Below, piece by piece: positions 23,057 to 32,572 of a stretch of DNA of 64,000 nucleotides (positions are counted from its first letter, which is position 1; the number at the start of each line of letters is the position of its first letter). The position numbers and the translations under genes were made by a program. The stretch lies in NCBI RefSeq assembly GCF_013201625.1, contig NZ_CP053839.1, forward strand, positions 310,001-374,000, given 5' to 3'. Origin of the DNA: Aliarcobacter lanthieri (GTDB taxonomy: Bacteria > Campylobacterota > Campylobacteria > Campylobacterales > Arcobacteraceae). The notes beneath the pieces were generated by a model. That model saw nothing but the letters and a program-made list of their open reading frames with translations, did no database searches and was not told the DNA's origin.

Positions 23057-24850
23057 TTAACTTCGTGATTTTACAGTAATTCTTTTAATATCAAATAACT
23101 CTTTTGCTTTATTTAACATTTTTGAATTTAATATATCATTTATTTGTAACTCTTTTGAAGATAGTTGTGTATCTTCACTTTTTATAGCACCAGCTACACA
23201 ACTAGAGCTAAATTCAATATCTTCTACCATAGAACCTATTTCTTCACTTAGTACCTGCTCACTTTGTTGAATTTCTTTAGGAGTTTCTAGTAAGGTGGCT
23301 TCTTCCTTTTTAAAATCTAGCTCAACATTCGAGCCAAAAATATCTTGTGCAAAAGTCTTAATAAGCCCAAAATATTTAAATAAAAGTTTTCTATCTTCAT
23401 CTTTTGCATAAGATATTATATGTAGTTTATTTTCACTAAAGCCATCAAAAATAAAGTTTTTTTCAAAACACTCCCCTAATGTATAGTCTCTATCATATAC
23501 TTTTTCTATTAAATGTTGATATAAATCATTATATTTATCATTTTCCTCTTCAAAAGGTATGTATTCTATCTCTTCAGTTTTTATAATTTCATTTTTATCA
23601 GATTCTTCTATAATTAGTTCTTCATCAAATGGAGTTGGATCTGATAATTGAGTATTTATAGATTTAATAGGTTGTTCCACTAATTTTGGTTCTTCAGTTT
23701 TTATTTCAATTAACTTCTCTTCAATAATTTTTGTTTCAACTATATGGTTTTTTTCTATTTTTAAAGGTTCATTTCTTACTGGCATTTTATCAATTTGTTC
23801 AATGATTTCATCAATTGATTTTAAGTTTGTAGCTTCTACAAGTTTCATTAATGTAAGAATTAAAACAAATGTATCGTCACTATTTAGTGCTAATAGTTGT
23901 TTTGCTTCACTTAAAATTCTAAAAAATCTATCAAATAAAGATATGTCAAATCTAATATCCTTTGAAATCATCTTATCTTTTAAATATATAGATATTTCAT
24001 CACAAATTTGAGAAACTTCATAGTTTTGAAGTTCTGGAAGAAGAGTATTAATATCACCCTTATTTAAAATAATCTTAAAAATATTTTCCATTAAAGATGG
24101 ATCTATAAGTCCTAACATATCAACAATACTAGAAGTTGAGACTTTCCCTCTTGAAAATATTATTGCTTGGTCAAGTAATGTTAATGTATCTCTTAAACTT
24201 CCTTGTCCACTTCTTGCAAGTATTTCTAAAGCTTCTTTTTCAAATTCTATATTTTCAATATTTAAAATATGTATTAAGTGATTAACTACATCATGTTGTG
24301 ATATTTTGTTAAATCTAAAATGTTGAGTTCTACTTAAAATTGTAGCTGGGAGTTTTAATGCATCAGTTGTTGCAAGTATAAATTTTACAAAGTTTGGTGG
24401 CTCTTCAAGAGTTTTTAATAAAGCATTAAAAGCTTGAGTTGTAAGCATATGAACTTCATCAATGATAAAAACTTTGAATTTTGCAGAGCTTGGTTTATAT
24501 TTTGTATGTTCAATTAACTCTTTTATATCATCAATTCCTCTATTACTTGCAGCATCCATTTCTATAATATCAAGATGTTTACCATTATTTGCACTAAGGC
24601 AATTATCACAGACTTCACATGGTTTTGATGTTGGTCCATTTGAACATAAAAGTGCTTTTGCCATTATTCTTGCAGTACTAGTTTTCCCACTTCCTCTAAG
24701 TCCTGAGAATAAATAAGCATGAGATAGTCTTGAAGAATCTAAAGCAAGGCTTAGAGTTTGAGAAATTGTAGTTTGTCCTATTAAATCTTCAAATCTTTTG
24801 GGTCTATACTTTAAAGCTAAAACTCTATCTTTTAAACTATTTTCAATCAT
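23057..24850 (-). CDS. dnaX: DNA polymerase III subunit gamma/tau
   Basis: 597-residue clamp-loader ATPase. Walker A is GLRGSGKT (50-57), the zinc cysteines are C69, C78, C81 and C84, and Walker B with sensor is DEVHML (131-136) followed by the LLKTLEEPP SRC-helix region. Residues about 1-365 are domains I-III; after a variable acidic linker (about 370-440) comes a tau-like C-terminal region. An A-AAA-AAC heptamer at codons 366-368 lies at the domain III border, and the -1 frame stops three codons later, so a gamma-like product is conceivable. The stop-side neighbour is the DsbC-like gene; the start overlaps murI by four bases. Confidence 0.96.
   Translation of the reverse strand: MIENSLKDRVLALKYRPKRFEDLIGQTTISQTLSLALDSSRLSHAYLFSGLRGSGKTSTARIMAKALLCSNGPTSKPCEVCDNCLSANNGKHLDIIEMDAASNRGIDDIKELIEHTKYKPSSAKFKVFIIDEVHMLTTQAFNALLKTLEEPPNFVKFILATTDALKLPATILSRTQHFRFNKISQHDVVNHLIHILNIENIEFEKEALEILARSGQGSLRDTLTLLDQAIIFSRGKVSTSSIVDMLGLIDPSLMENIFKIILNKGDINTLLPELQNYEVSQICDEISIYLKDKMISKDIRFDISLFDRFFRILSEAKQLLALNSDDTFVLILTLMKLVEATNLKSIDEIIEQIDKMPVRNEPLKIEKNHIVETKIIEEKLIEIKTEEPKLVEQPIKSINTQLSDPTPFDEELIIEESDKNEIIKTEEIEYIPFEEENDKYNDLYQHLIEKVYDRDYTLGECFEKNFIFDGFSENKLHIISYAKDEDRKLLFKYFGLIKTFAQDIFGSNVELDFKKEEATLLETPKEIQQSEQVLSEEIGSMVEDIEFSSSCVAGAIKSEDTQLSSKELQINDILNSKMLNKAKELFDIKRITVKSRS
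23736..23755 (-). other. Candidate frameshift site in dnaX
   Basis: On the minus strand, codons GAA-AAA-AAC (366-368) hold a run of seven As. A -1 shift reads CCA-TAT-AGT-TGA and stops at 23738-23736, giving about 371 residues. A +1 shift also stops within three codons. No clear downstream stem-loop or upstream Shine-Dalgarno-like enhancer was seen. Frameshifting or transcriptional slippage is inferred by analogy with E. coli and Thermus dnaX. Confidence 0.35.
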
Positions 24851-25629
24851 ATTTCACACTTTCCTATCTCAAAATTTATATTTTTTAAAACTGTATTTAC
24901 CATATCAAAACTTATCTTACCACTATATAAAATAGTTATTTTTTGTTCTTTATTTATACTATTTTTATTTTCACTTAAATCTTGTAATCTTTTTGCAATA
25001 GCATTTGCTGATTCATATAGAATAACATTATCATCAAAAAATTTTTTTATTTCATCTTTTATAATTGGATAGTGAGTACAACCTAATACTACACTATCAA
25101 TATTTTTATTTTTTAAATCTTTTAAATATTTTTTTAAAAACTCTTGTAAACTCTTTGTTTCAATATCAGCTTCTTCAATTTTTTTTGCTAATCCACTACA
25201 AGGAATATGATATAAGTTTAACTCTTGATTAGTTGATAGTTTTTCTACAAGTTCTTTATATTTTCTACCATTTATTGTTGTTGGAGTTGCTAAAACTGCT
25301 ATATTCTTTGTTCTTGAAGTTAAAATTGCAGGTTTTAAAGCAGGTTCTACTCCAATTATAGGTAAATTTCTATATTTCTCTCTTAAAAATTTTATTGAAA
25401 TTGAAGTTGCTGTATTACAAGCAACAACCAAAATATCTATATTATAATTTTTTATTAAATAGTTTGTAATATTATCACATCTTTGTAAAATTTCATTTGT
25501 ATCTTTTTCACCATAAGGTGCAAATAATGTATCTGCTATATAAACATATTCTGTATTTTCTACACTTTTTGCAATTGCGCTTAATATAGTTAATCCACCA
25601 ATTCCTGAATCAAAAACTCCTACTTTCAA
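24847..25629 (-). CDS. murI: Glutamate racemase
   Basis: Supplies D-glutamate for peptidoglycan. 260 residues with the two catalytic cysteines Cys71 (VVACNTATS) and Cys184 (VLGCTHYPI) and the N-terminal GVFDSGIGGLTIL. The start is TTG at 25627-25629 with AAGGAT upstream. It is the first gene of the murI-dnaX pair (four-base overlap) and is divergent from the UDG-like gene. Confidence 0.96.
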   Translation of the reverse strand: MKVGVFDSGIGGLTILSAIAKSVENTEYVYIADTLFAPYGEKDTNEILQRCDNITNYLIKNYNIDILVVACNTATSISIKFLREKYRNLPIIGVEPALKPAILTSRTKNIAVLATPTTINGRKYKELVEKLSTNQELNLYHIPCSGLAKKIEEADIETKSLQEFLKKYLKDLKNKNIDSVVLGCTHYPIIKDEIKKFFDDNVILYESANAIAKRLQDLSENKNSINKEQKITILYSGKISFDMVNTVLKNINFEIGKCEI

Positions 25630-25656
25630 ATATATCCTTATTGAAATTTTGGCAAA

Positions 25657-25662
25657 ATTATA
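25657..25662 (-). promoter_or_regulatory. -10 element of the murI-dnaX promoter
   Basis: TATAAT on the minus strand in the context GATATAATTTTGCC, 28 bases before the TTG start of murI. Confidence 0.5.
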
Positions 25663-25699
25663 TCTAAATTAAAATTTGAATTTGATATAAAGGATATCT

Positions 25700-26365
25700 T
25701 TGTTTTTTCACTATCATCCATATACGTCTTATATAAATACTGATACTAAAATTATCATTGTAGGAACACTTCCTCCACCAAGATTTTGTACAAAAGAGTT
25801 AAAAAATTCAGATGTAGATTTTTGTTATGGTTCTAAAGATAATTTATTGTGGCAAATATTTAATAAAATTTTTTCTTTAAATTTAATCTTTGAAAATACT
25901 AAACAAGCTATAGAACAACGAAAGAAATTTTTAAAAGATAGTAAAATTGGAATTTGTGATATAGTAGAATCTTGTAATAGAGAAAAACTTGATGCAAGTG
26001 ATAACTCTATGCTTGATATAAAATTAAAAGATATTTTAAAATATTTATTAGAATATAAAAATATTGATACTATATTTTTTACAGGAAAATATTCAAAAAA
26101 TAGTCCAGAGTATTTTTTCCGAAAAGTATTAAAAGAACAAGAGATAGATTTTCTATTAATAAAAAATGATTTTTTACGAGTTCATAAATTTGAATTTGAT
26201 AATAGAATTTTTACAGCAATTTCTTTAATTTCACCATCAAATACAGCAAATAAATCTATTGGAGCATCTTTGATTTATAAAAATAGAAAATTAATGGATA
26301 AAACTTATACAACTTTTGATTTTAGAGTTGATGAATATAAAAGAGCAATTACATTTAAAAGCTAA
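25700..26365 (+). CDS. Uracil-DNA glycosylase superfamily-like protein
   Basis: 221 residues starting at TTG (AAAGGATATC upstream). The first strand and loop, IIIVGTLPPPRFC (18-30), followed by DFCYGSKDNLLWQIF, resemble motif A and the 'YY/FYG..N.FW' region of the UDG fold, and a late LISPSNTANKS resembles the SPS motif of motif B. I recognise it as a distant relative rather than a known family; the usual catalytic Asp or Asn of motif A is not evident because prolines occupy that place. It could act on damaged bases or be a non-enzymatic member. It stands alone, divergent from murI. Confidence 0.5.
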   Translation: MFFHYHPYTSYINTDTKIIIVGTLPPPRFCTKELKNSDVDFCYGSKDNLLWQIFNKIFSLNLIFENTKQAIEQRKKFLKDSKIGICDIVESCNREKLDASDNSMLDIKLKDILKYLLEYKNIDTIFFTGKYSKNSPEYFFRKVLKEQEIDFLLIKNDFLRVHKFEFDNRIFTAISLISPSNTANKSIGASLIYKNRKLMDKTYTTFDFRVDEYKRAITFKS

Positions 26366-26410
26366 AATTTTTAATTAGGAAGGAAAATAATTTGAATTTT
26401 AGCTTTTAAA
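26354..26410. repeat. 16-base perfect inverted repeat across the end of the UDG-like gene
   Basis: TTTAAAAGCTAAAATT (26354-26369, containing the stop codon) and AATTTTAGCTTTTAAA (26395-26410) are exact complements, separated by 25 bases that include AGGAAGGAAA. The loop is long and no T-run follows, so it is not a textbook terminator. Confidence 0.6.
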
Positions 26411-26450
26411 ATGATTTATAATATAAATAGGTGTGAGGTGGTAAAGTTTA

Positions 26451-26475
26451 AAACTTAAGGGAAGTCCTTAAGTTT
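26451..26475 (-). terminator. Terminator of gdhA
   Basis: AAACTTAAGG (26451-26460) and CCTTAAGTTT (26466-26475) form a perfect 10-base stem with loop GAAGT, ten bases past the gdhA stop; on the minus strand it is followed by TTAAACTTT. Confidence 0.65.
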
Positions 26476-26484
26476 ATTATTTGA

Positions 26485-27852
<1,368 letters not shown>

Positions 27853-27869
27853 TCAAATTTCGGGTAGCA

Positions 27870-27875
27870 ATGATA
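27870..27875 (-). promoter_or_regulatory. -10 element of the gdhA promoter
   Basis: TATCAT on the minus strand in the context CTGGTATCATTGC, 33 bases before the gdhA start. Inferred from sequence. Confidence 0.4.
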
Positions 27876-27974
27876 CCAGAGATTTTATTTTATTTAGCTG
27901 AAAAAGTAGGTAGAAAATTTACAAATTTATAAATTAACTACCTTTTTTTATAAAATTAAGCATATTTTAAGTAT

Positions 27975-29297
27975 TTATTCATTCATAGAAGCAAAAAAAT
28001 CATCATTATTCTTTGTTTTTTGCATTTTTGGATATAAGAATTTAAGAACATCAACTTCATCCATTTCACTCATTGCATTTCTTAAAATCCATGTTTTTTG
28101 TAAAGTATCAGCACTAAGTAAAAGTTCTTCTTTTCTTGTACCAGATTTTGTAATATCAATAGCAGGATATACTCTTTTATTTGCAGCATTTCTACTTAAT
28201 ACAACTTCACTATTCCCAGTTCCTTTGAATTCTTCAAATATAACTTCATCCATTTTTGAACCAGTATCAATTAAAGCTGTTGATATAATAGTTAAACTTC
28301 CACCTTCTTCAATATTACGTGCAGCTCCAAAAAATCTTTTTGGCTTATGTAAAGCGTTTGCATCAACTCCACCAGAAAGAACTTTTCCTGAACTAGGAGT
28401 TACTGTATTATATGCACGAGCTAATCTTGTGATTGAATCAAGTAAAATAACAACATCTTTTTTCATTTCAACAAGTCTTTTAGCTTTTTCAATAACTATT
28501 TCAGCAACTCTAACATGGTTATGAGCAGGTAAATCAAATGTTGAACTATAAACCTCGCCTTTTACACTTCTTTGCATATCTGTTACTTCTTCTGGTCTTT
28601 CATCAATTAATAATACCATTAAAGTAACTTCTGGATGATTCCTTGAAATTGCATGTGCTAATTCTTTTAAAAGTTCTGTCTTCCCAGTTTTTGGTGGAGC
28701 AACTATTAAACTTCTTTGTCCTTTACCCATTGGAGCAAATAGATCTAATACACGTCCTGTTAGTTTTTGTGAATCATATTCAAATTTAAATTTTGTAGTT
28801 GAATATAGTGGAGTTAAGTTATCAAAAAGTGGACGATTTTTTGAATCTTTTACTGGCAGATAATTTATAGCTTCAATTTTTAATAAAGCATTGTATTTTT
28901 CACTATCCTTATTTGGTGGACGAACCTGTCCAGTTACAATATCTCCTGTTCTAAGTGCAAATTTTCTAATTTGAGTTGCACTTACATAAGAATCATTTGA
29001 TGTATCAGAAAAATTTCCATCAATTGCTCTTAAAAATCCAAATCCACCTTCTTTTATCTCTAAAATACCAGTGAATAAAATAAATCCACCAGCATCAATT
29101 TGAGAAGCAAGTATCATAAACATTAAGTCTTGTCTTTTTAATTCTTGTGGATTTTCAACTTCAAGTTCATTTGCAATATCTAATAGAGTTTCTAAAGGAA
29201 GCTCTCTTAATTGCTCAATCTTATAACCTTCAACAGGGATATGTGTTCTTGTCTTTTTTGTAGTTTTTGTTTTTATTTCTTCTTTAGATTCTTCCAT
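27975..29297 (-). CDS. rho: Transcription termination factor Rho
   Basis: 440-residue hexameric RNA helicase. Residues to about 60 form the Rho N-terminal helical domain ([17 protein letters not shown]), then the cold-shock-like RNA-binding domain ([14 protein letters not shown]) and the ATPase core with Walker [25 protein letters not shown] and the R-loop/secondary RNA-site segment [14 protein letters not shown]. The N-terminal acidic extension is short. Three 9-base direct repeats lie just upstream. Transcribed as a single gene. Confidence 0.97.
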   Translation of the reverse strand: MEESKEEIKTKTTKKTRTHIPVEGYKIEQLRELPLETLLDIANELEVENPQELKRQDLMFMILASQIDAGGFILFTGILEIKEGGFGFLRAIDGNFSDTSNDSYVSATQIRKFALRTGDIVTGQVRPPNKDSEKYNALLKIEAINYLPVKDSKNRPLFDNLTPLYSTTKFKFEYDSQKLTGRVLDLFAPMGKGQRSLIVAPPKTGKTELLKELAHAISRNHPEVTLMVLLIDERPEEVTDMQRSVKGEVYSSTFDLPAHNHVRVAEIVIEKAKRLVEMKKDVVILLDSITRLARAYNTVTPSSGKVLSGGVDANALHKPKRFFGAARNIEEGGSLTIISTALIDTGSKMDEVIFEEFKGTGNSEVVLSRNAANKRVYPAIDITKSGTRKEELLLSADTLQKTWILRNAMSEMDEVDVLKFLYPKMQKTKNNDDFFASMNE

Positions 29298-29332
29298 AAG
29301 TATAATTGCCTTTGATTTTACATAATATAATA

Positions 29333-29359
29333 TGTAGTTTATGTAGTTTTTGTAGTTTT
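29333..29359. repeat. Three 9-bp tandem repeats upstream of rho
   Basis: TGTAGTTT(A/T) occurs at 29333, 29342 and 29351, an exact nine-base period, read as (A/T)AAACTACA in the direction of rho. The array is 36-62 bases upstream of the rho start, over or just before the probable promoter. Possible roles are protein binding or leader control. Confidence 0.6.
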
Positions 29360-29411
29360 AAAGTGAAGTGTAATTTTAGTATTTATTTTTAAAATTGTCA
29401 ATATAAATTAA

Positions 29412-29438
29412 AAAAGAGTATCAAATTGATACTCTTTT
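29412..29438 (-). terminator. Terminator of the peroxiredoxin gene
   Basis: AAAAGAGTATCA (29412-29423) pairs with TGATACTCTTTT (29427-29438), a perfect 12-base stem with loop AAT; on the minus strand TTTTTT follows. It ends 14 bases past the stop codon. Confidence 0.85.
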
Positions 29439-29451
29439 ATGTAATCTGGTA

Positions 29452-30048
29452 TTATAATTTACCTTCATTTTTAGCTAGGTAATTAGCAACACCATCTTTA
29501 TCTGCTTTCATACCCTCATCACCTTTTTGCCATCCTGCTGGACAAACTTCACCATATTCATTAGTAAATAGCATAGCATCTACCATTCTAATCATTTCAT
29601 CAACATTTCTACCTAATGGTAAATCATTTATAACTGCATGTCTTATTGTTCCATCTTTATCAATTAAGAAAGACCCTCTTAATGCAACTGATTCTCCAAA
29701 TAATACATCATAATCTTTAGAAATTTGTTTATTTAAGTCAGCTACCATTGGAAATTTTACTCTTCCAATTCCACCATTTTCAACAGCTGTTTCTCTCCAT
29801 GCAAAGTGAGAAAACTGTGAATCAACTGAACAACCAATTACATTAATTCCTCTAGCTTTGAATTCATCAGTTCTTTTTGAAAATGCAATGATTTCTGATG
29901 GGCAAACAAAAGTAAAATCTAAAGGCCAAAAGAATAATATTGCACCTTTCTCCCCAATATTTTTATATAAGTTAAAATCTTCTACAATTTGACCATCCGC
30001 AAGTACAGCTGTTGCTGTAAAATCTGGAGCTTTTTTAGTTACTAACAT
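29452..30048 (-). CDS. Typical 2-Cys peroxiredoxin (AhpC/TSA family)
   Basis: 198 residues. The peroxidatic Cys49 lies in PLDFTFVCPSE and the resolving cysteine near residue 170 in GEVCPAGW, followed by the YF/YL-type C-terminal helix region that makes these enzymes sensitive to over-oxidation in some lineages. It reduces hydrogen and organic peroxides using thioredoxin or a similar donor. No ahpF is adjacent. It is divergent from a ferredoxin gene across a 166-base AT-rich region. In Campylobacter the close homologue is called AhpC and is under PerR control; I could not see a convincing PerR box. Confidence 0.93.
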   Translation of the reverse strand: MLVTKKAPDFTATAVLADGQIVEDFNLYKNIGEKGAILFFWPLDFTFVCPSEIIAFSKRTDEFKARGINVIGCSVDSQFSHFAWRETAVENGGIGRVKFPMVADLNKQISKDYDVLFGESVALRGSFLIDKDGTIRHAVINDLPLGRNVDEMIRMVDAMLFTNEYGEVCPAGWQKGDEGMKADKDGVANYLAKNEGKL

Positions 30049-30087
30049 TTTAAATCCTTTTTTATAATTTTGAAATTTAATGTTGAA

Positions 30088-30093
30088 ATTGTA
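30088..30093 (-). promoter_or_regulatory. -10 element of the peroxiredoxin promoter
   Basis: TACAAT on the minus strand in the context AGATACAATTTC, about 40 bases before the start at 30048. Inferred from sequence. Confidence 0.4.
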
Positions 30094-30214
30094 TCTATTT
30101 TTTTTTATACTTAGCTTAAATAGAAAAATATTTTTTATTTAATAATTTTTATCTTTAATAATAAATTTATTTTTCCTATGATAGAGTTTAGAAAATTTAT
30201 TACGGAGAATATTT

Positions 30215-30487
30215 ATGGCAGTAAAAATTACTGATATTTGTATTAGCTGCGATGCTTGTTTAGATGAGTGCCCAGTTGGTGCTATTGTAGATAATGATGA
30301 TAATCCGACAGGTGAAGACATATATTTTGTATATAAAGATAAATGTGTTGAATGTGTAGGACATAATGATGAACCAGCCTGTGCTGATGCCTGTCCAACT
30401 GAAGGCTGTATAGTATGGGATGAAGTTGGTTCTAGTAAAATTGAAAAAGAGGATAGAGGTGTTGTAGGAACACCTGTTGTTGAATAA
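30215..30487 (+). CDS. 2[4Fe-4S] ferredoxin, Alvin-type
   Basis: 90-residue electron carrier. The first cluster motif is CISCDACLDECP and the second is CVECVGHNDEPACADACP, with eight residues between the second and third cysteines, plus one further cysteine (EGC). That spacing and the C-terminal extension are typical of the Allochromatium-type ferredoxins with two low-potential clusters. Likely partners in this phylum are pyruvate and 2-oxoglutarate oxidoreductases, neither seen here. A TACGGAG ribosome site precedes the ATG, and a terminator follows. Confidence 0.92.
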   Translation: MAVKITDICISCDACLDECPVGAIVDNDDNPTGEDIYFVYKDKCVECVGHNDEPACADACPTEGCIVWDEVGSSKIEKEDRGVVGTPVVE

Positions 30488-30501
30488 AAATTTAAATAAT
30501 T

Positions 30502-30532
30502 GGTAAGTAGTTTATACTACTTGCCTTTTTTT
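30502..30532 (+). terminator. Terminator after the ferredoxin gene
   Basis: GGTAAGTAGT (30502-30511) pairs with ACTACTTGCC (30516-30525) with one G-T pair and a four-base loop, followed by seven Ts. Confidence 0.85.
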
Positions 30533-30543
30533 ATTTTTTCAGA

Positions 30544-30549
30544 TATAAT
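30544..30549 (+). promoter_or_regulatory. -10 element of the ndk promoter
   Basis: TATAAT in the context CAGATATAATCCG, 37 bases before the ndk ATG at 30581. It lies directly after the ferredoxin terminator, so the ndk-fabH run has its own promoter. Confidence 0.6.
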
Positions 30550-30580
30550 CCGCGACTTAAAAATTTATAGAGGAATAGAT

Positions 30581-30994
30581 ATGGAAAGAACATTATCAAT
30601 TATTAAACCTGATGCAGTAGCAAAAAATGTTGTTGGGAAAATCTTAGATAGATTTGAATCTGCTGGATTAAAAATTGCAGCAACAAAAAAAGTACAATTA
30701 AGTAAAGCTGATGCAGAAGCGTTTTATGCAGTTCATGCAAGTAGACCTTTCTTTAAAGATTTAGTTGATTTTATGATCTCTGGACCAGTTGTAGTTTCAG
30801 TTTTAGAAGGTGAAAATGCAATGTCAAAAAATAGAGAACTAATGGGTGCAACAAATCCAAAAGAAGCAGCAGCTGGAACTATTAGAGCAGATTTTGCAGA
30901 TTCAATTGATGCAAATGCAGTTCATGGATCAGATTCTTTAGAAAATGCAGAAATTGAAATTAATTTCTTTTTTGCACAAAGAGAAATTTGTTAA
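30581..30994 (+). CDS. ndk: Nucleoside diphosphate kinase
   Basis: Balances nucleoside triphosphate pools by phosphoryl transfer. 137 residues when begun at [13 protein letters not shown] (30581; AGAGGAATAGAT upstream). The phospho-histidine lies in NAVHGSDS near residue 118, and the RPFF and ISGPV segments are in place. It heads a cluster with the DUF177, rpmF, plsX and fabH genes, five bases from the next start. Confidence 0.97.
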   Translation: MERTLSIIKPDAVAKNVVGKILDRFESAGLKIAATKKVQLSKADAEAFYAVHASRPFFKDLVDFMISGPVVVSVLEGENAMSKNRELMGATNPKEAAAGTIRADFADSIDANAVHGSDSLENAEIEINFFFAQREIC

Positions 30995-30999
30995 TTTAA

Positions 31000-31380
31000 A
31001 TGAAAATAGAGTTTAAAAAAGTACCAAATGATTTAAAAGAATTAAAAACAGAATTTAATTCAGTTAAAATTGAAGGTACTTTTTGTAGAATTTCATCATC
31101 ATTAGTAAAAATTGAAGCAAAACTTAGTGGCAATATAAAAGTAGATTGTTCAAGATGTGCAGAACTTGAAACTTTAACTTTAAATGAAGAGCTTAAATTA
31201 ATTTTAAGTGATGGCCTTTTTAAAGGTGAAGAGAAAGATGAATTTTTAGTAATAGAAGTTGAAAATAGTTTAATTGACTTCGATGAAATAATCGAAAGTG
31301 AATTAAATAGTATAAAAAGCGATTATCACATTTGTAACAATTGTTTACAAAAAGATGAACTCGTTGAACAAGAATTTTAA
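31000..31380 (+). CDS. DUF177/YceD-like protein
   Basis: 126 residues with two CxxC pairs: Cys50/Cys53 (VDCSRCAE) and Cys112/Cys115 (CNNCLQ), which may bind zinc. It belongs by position and pattern to the YceD/DUF177 family, which in bacteria and chloroplasts is linked to 23S rRNA accumulation and nearly always precedes rpmF. Here too rpmF follows after 12 bases. The sequence is divergent, so the family call leans partly on context. Confidence 0.8.
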   Translation: MKIEFKKVPNDLKELKTEFNSVKIEGTFCRISSSLVKIEAKLSGNIKVDCSRCAELETLTLNEELKLILSDGLFKGEEKDEFLVIEVENSLIDFDEIIESELNSIKSDYHICNNCLQKDELVEQEF

Positions 31381-31392
31381 AGGAGAATAATT

Positions 31393-31545
31393 ATGGCAGT
31401 ACCAAAAAGAAGAGTGTCTCATACAAGATCAGCAAAAAGAAGAACTCATTACAAAATCGAATTAAAAAGACCAGTAAAAGATACTGATGGATCTTGGAAA
31501 ATGCCTCATATGGTTAATCCAAACACTGGTGAATATAAAAACTAA
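31393..31545 (+). CDS. rpmF: Ribosomal protein L32
   Basis: 50 residues beginning [17 protein letters not shown], the invariant start of bL32, with an AGGAG ribosome site. It lacks the paired zinc cysteines of some L32 forms, as seen in cysteine-free types. Its TAA stop (31543-31545) overlaps the plsX ATG by one base, so translation is coupled. The order DUF177-rpmF-plsX-fabH is a widely conserved ribosome/lipid cluster. Confidence 0.96.
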   Translation: MAVPKRRVSHTRSAKRRTHYKIELKRPVKDTDGSWKMPHMVNPNTGEYKN

Positions 31546-32561
31546 TGTTAAAAATAGCTATAGATGCAATGGGTGGGGACTTTGGTCCTGAACCTATAAT
31601 AGAGGGATTAATATTAGCTATTAGAAATAATAATAATTTTACAGCAATAGCTGTAGGAGATAAAGAACAACTTTTAAGACTTATCCCACCAACATTTCTT
31701 AATAGAATAGAAATACTTGATACAAAAGATGTTATTAGTATGCACGATAGTGCAACTGACGCTCTCAAAAGAAAAGAATCAACAATTTATAAAGCAATAG
31801 AATTAGTTAAAGAAGGAAAAGCTGATGCAATCGTTTCTGCTGGACATTCTGGAGCTAGTATGTCTTTAGCAACTTTGAAAATTGGAAGAATTAAAGGGGT
31901 ATCAAGACCTGCAATAGCAACTTTGATGCCTACAAGTGAAAATCAAAATACATTAGTTTTAGATGTTGGTGCAAATGTTGATAGTGATGCAAAAAATTTA
32001 TTTGAATTTGCCGTTATGGGACAAGCATATGTTCAAAGTGTACTTAGAATTGATGAACCAATTGTAGGACTTTTAAGTAATGGTGAAGAAGAAAGTAAAG
32101 GTAATGAGGTAACTAAAGAAGCTTATAAGTTAATCTCAAAAGTTCCAAACTTTGCTGGGAATGTTGAAGGTAGTGATATTTTTAAAGGTACAGTTGATGT
32201 TGTTGTTTGTGATGGTTTTGTTGGTAATATATTACTTAAAACAGCTGAAGGTGTTGCAGATACAATTGGTAAAATAATTAAAAAGAATTTAAAAAGATCT
32301 CTTATTTCAATTACTGGAGCAGTATTGATGAGAAAAGTTTTTAAAAACTTAAAGGTTAGAGTAGATTATGCTGAATATGGTGGGGCACCACTTCTTGGAG
32401 TTAAAGCTCCTGTTATTATCTCTCATGGAAAATCAAATCCAAAAGCAATTAAAAATGCAATATTTCAAGCAATACAATCAGCTAGTTCAAATTTAGATGC
32501 TATTATTGAGCAAAGATTAGTGCAATATGCAACTAAAGAAGATAATAGTAAAGAAATTTAA
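31545..32561 (+). CDS. plsX: Phosphate acyltransferase PlsX
   Basis: Converts acyl-ACP to acyl-phosphate for phospholipid synthesis. 338 residues with the N-terminal [12 protein letters not shown] signature, [20 protein letters not shown] and the late [19 protein letters not shown] segment. It is a peripheral inner-membrane enzyme. It is tightly packed between rpmF and fabH (11-base gap). Confidence 0.97.
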   Translation: MLKIAIDAMGGDFGPEPIIEGLILAIRNNNNFTAIAVGDKEQLLRLIPPTFLNRIEILDTKDVISMHDSATDALKRKESTIYKAIELVKEGKADAIVSAGHSGASMSLATLKIGRIKGVSRPAIATLMPTSENQNTLVLDVGANVDSDAKNLFEFAVMGQAYVQSVLRIDEPIVGLLSNGEEESKGNEVTKEAYKLISKVPNFAGNVEGSDIFKGTVDVVVCDGFVGNILLKTAEGVADTIGKIIKKNLKRSLISITGAVLMRKVFKNLKVRVDYAEYGGAPLLGVKAPVIISHGKSNPKAIKNAIFQAIQSASSNLDAIIEQRLVQYATKEDNSKEI

Positions 32562-32572
32562 GGATTATTAAA

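Noticed and set aside
30500-30580. A longer Ndk beginning at 30500
   Set aside because: That stretch contains the ferredoxin terminator and the ndk promoter; Ndk proteins begin at [13 protein letters not shown].
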